Positions 63,478 through 64,000 of a DNA stretch of 64,000 nucleotides are shown piece after piece; position 1 is the first letter of the stretch; every line of letters starts with the position of its first letter. Location of the stretch: positions 2,604,001-2,668,000 of the forward strand of contig CAWKOR010000001.1 in the NCBI GenBank assembly GCA_963851325.1. The letters are read 5' to 3'. The position numbers and the translations under genes were made by a program. The notes beneath the pieces are model-generated. The model had not been told where the DNA came from and searched no databases. It saw only the letters and a program-made list of their open reading frames with translations. Source of the stretch: DATGKG01 sp963851325. GTDB taxonomy: Bacteria; Desulfobacterota; Binatia; Binatales; Binataceae.

Positions 63478-64000
63478 ATGATTCGCCTAATCTTCGTTTT
63501 GCGGCGCAAACCCTCAATGTCGCTCGTCGAGTTCCAGAAATACTGGCATGAGGTGCATGGGCCACTCGTTGCGAAACACGCTAGTAACCTGAACATACTT
63601 CGCTACGTGCAGGATCATACGCTCGACGATCCCATGAACGAGCAGATGGCGAAGGCGCGTGGTGGCATGGAACCTCCTTACGACGGAGTCGCGGAACTTT
63701 GGTGGACGACGCGCGAGGCCCTCGCCACAGGTTCGGCGAGTGCCGCGGGCCAGGCCGCCGGGAGAGAACTGGTCGAAGATGAAGCGAAGTTCATCGATCT
63801 GCCGAATTCTCCACTGTGGCTCGCGTATGAGTACCCGCAAGTGAATCCGTCCGAAGATATCGTCGCCCGCCCCAGCAGTGGACTGGTGAAGATCTTCTTT
63901 CCGTTACGTCATCCGACAAACCAAACCCTTGAGCAGGCGCAACTCTACTGGCGCACCAACCACGGTCCGATCATTCGCGGCCTCGCTGGAGGCTCGCGCT
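63478..64000 (+). CDS. Double EthD-domain protein (3' end outside window)
   Basis: An ATG at 63478 with GAGGAGG 9 nt upstream opens a frame without stop to the window end. MIRLIFVLRRKPSMSLVEFQ then KYWHEVHGPLV is an EthD domain; a second repeat starts near residue 130 (VKIFFPLRHPTNQTLEQAQ ... YWRTNHGPII). At least 174 residues seen. EthD proteins accompany oxidative degradation clusters; exact role unknown. Divergent from the alpha/beta hydrolase. Confidence 0.82.
   Translation, partial: MIRLIFVLRRKPSMSLVEFQKYWHEVHGPLVAKHASNLNILRYVQDHTLDDPMNEQMAKARGGMEPPYDGVAELWWTTREALATGSASAAGQAAGRELVEDEAKFIDLPNSPLWLAYEYPQVNPSEDIVARPSSGLVKIFFPLRHPTNQTLEQAQLYWRTNHGPIIRGLAGGSR

Overview
The window is high-GC, densely packed bacterial chromosome made almost entirely of accessory catabolic genes. 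I see no rRNA, tRNA, ribosomal, replication or phage genes, no intact insertion sequence and no recognisable transcription factor. The gene mix is seven luciferase-like flavin monooxygenases (LLM), four intact class III CoA-transferases, four metal-dependent amidohydrolases, two DUF35/thiolase-like pairs, a P450, a Rieske dioxygenase, PQQ biosynthesis and a PQQ alcohol dehydrogenase. It resembles uncultured soil methylotroph and alkane or aromatic degraders such as Candidatus Binatota. This placement is an inference from gene content, not from a marker gene.

Layout. 1-9024 (+): LLM, LLM, lactonase-like MBL hydrolase, cytochrome P450, three-cysteine ferredoxin, PPOX-fold flavoprotein, LLM, nitronate monooxygenase and amidohydrolase form one probable oxidative operon. 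9041-15767: two divergent operons share a 97-bp spacer. One has two CoA-transferases, an SDR and an enoyl-CoA hydratase. The other has DUF35, a thiolase lacking its nucleophilic cysteine, and a nitronate monooxygenase. Together they look like a route that activates an acid as its CoA thioester, oxidises it and cleaves it. 15774-21257 (-): pqqABCDE, then a 79-aa membrane protein and a membrane-anchored sulfatase-like enzyme. 21341-23998: an SDR, a 12-bp tandem repeat, a rearranged remnant of a cyclase/ATPase-TPR gene, and a secreted Cys-rich protein. 24154-29447 (-): TonB-dependent receptor, second DUF35/thiolase-like pair, epoxide-hydrolase-like protein. 29703-41163: LLMs, a lipoprotein lipase, an aldo/keto reductase, a GST-like protein, an SDR/NTF2/EthD-like/SsuD-like operon, and a DUF917-HyuA pair. 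41164-41793: a repeat-rich gap. 41794-47081: amidohydrolases, Rieske dioxygenase alpha and beta subunits, and a dienelactone hydrolase fusion, which form an aromatic-degradation block. 47343-50902: FAD oxidoreductase, ATP-grasp ligase, Fpg. 50933-55635 (-): PQQ quinohemoprotein alcohol dehydrogenase and two membrane proteins. 55838-64000: LLM, a CoA-transferase stub, a frameshifted CocE-type hydrolase, an amidohydrolase, a second CoA-transferase pair, an alpha/beta hydrolase and a double EthD protein.

The pqq operon would supply the cofactor for the alcohol dehydrogenase, whose Asp-Tyr-Asp motif suggests lanthanide use. Three otherwise convincing genes (SDR 9867-10657, pqqE 17983-19099, CocE 56930-58724) each carry one apparent single-base frameshift. 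These could be assembly errors or real decay. Two further loci (22262-23148 and 56829-56933) are genuine gene wreckage.
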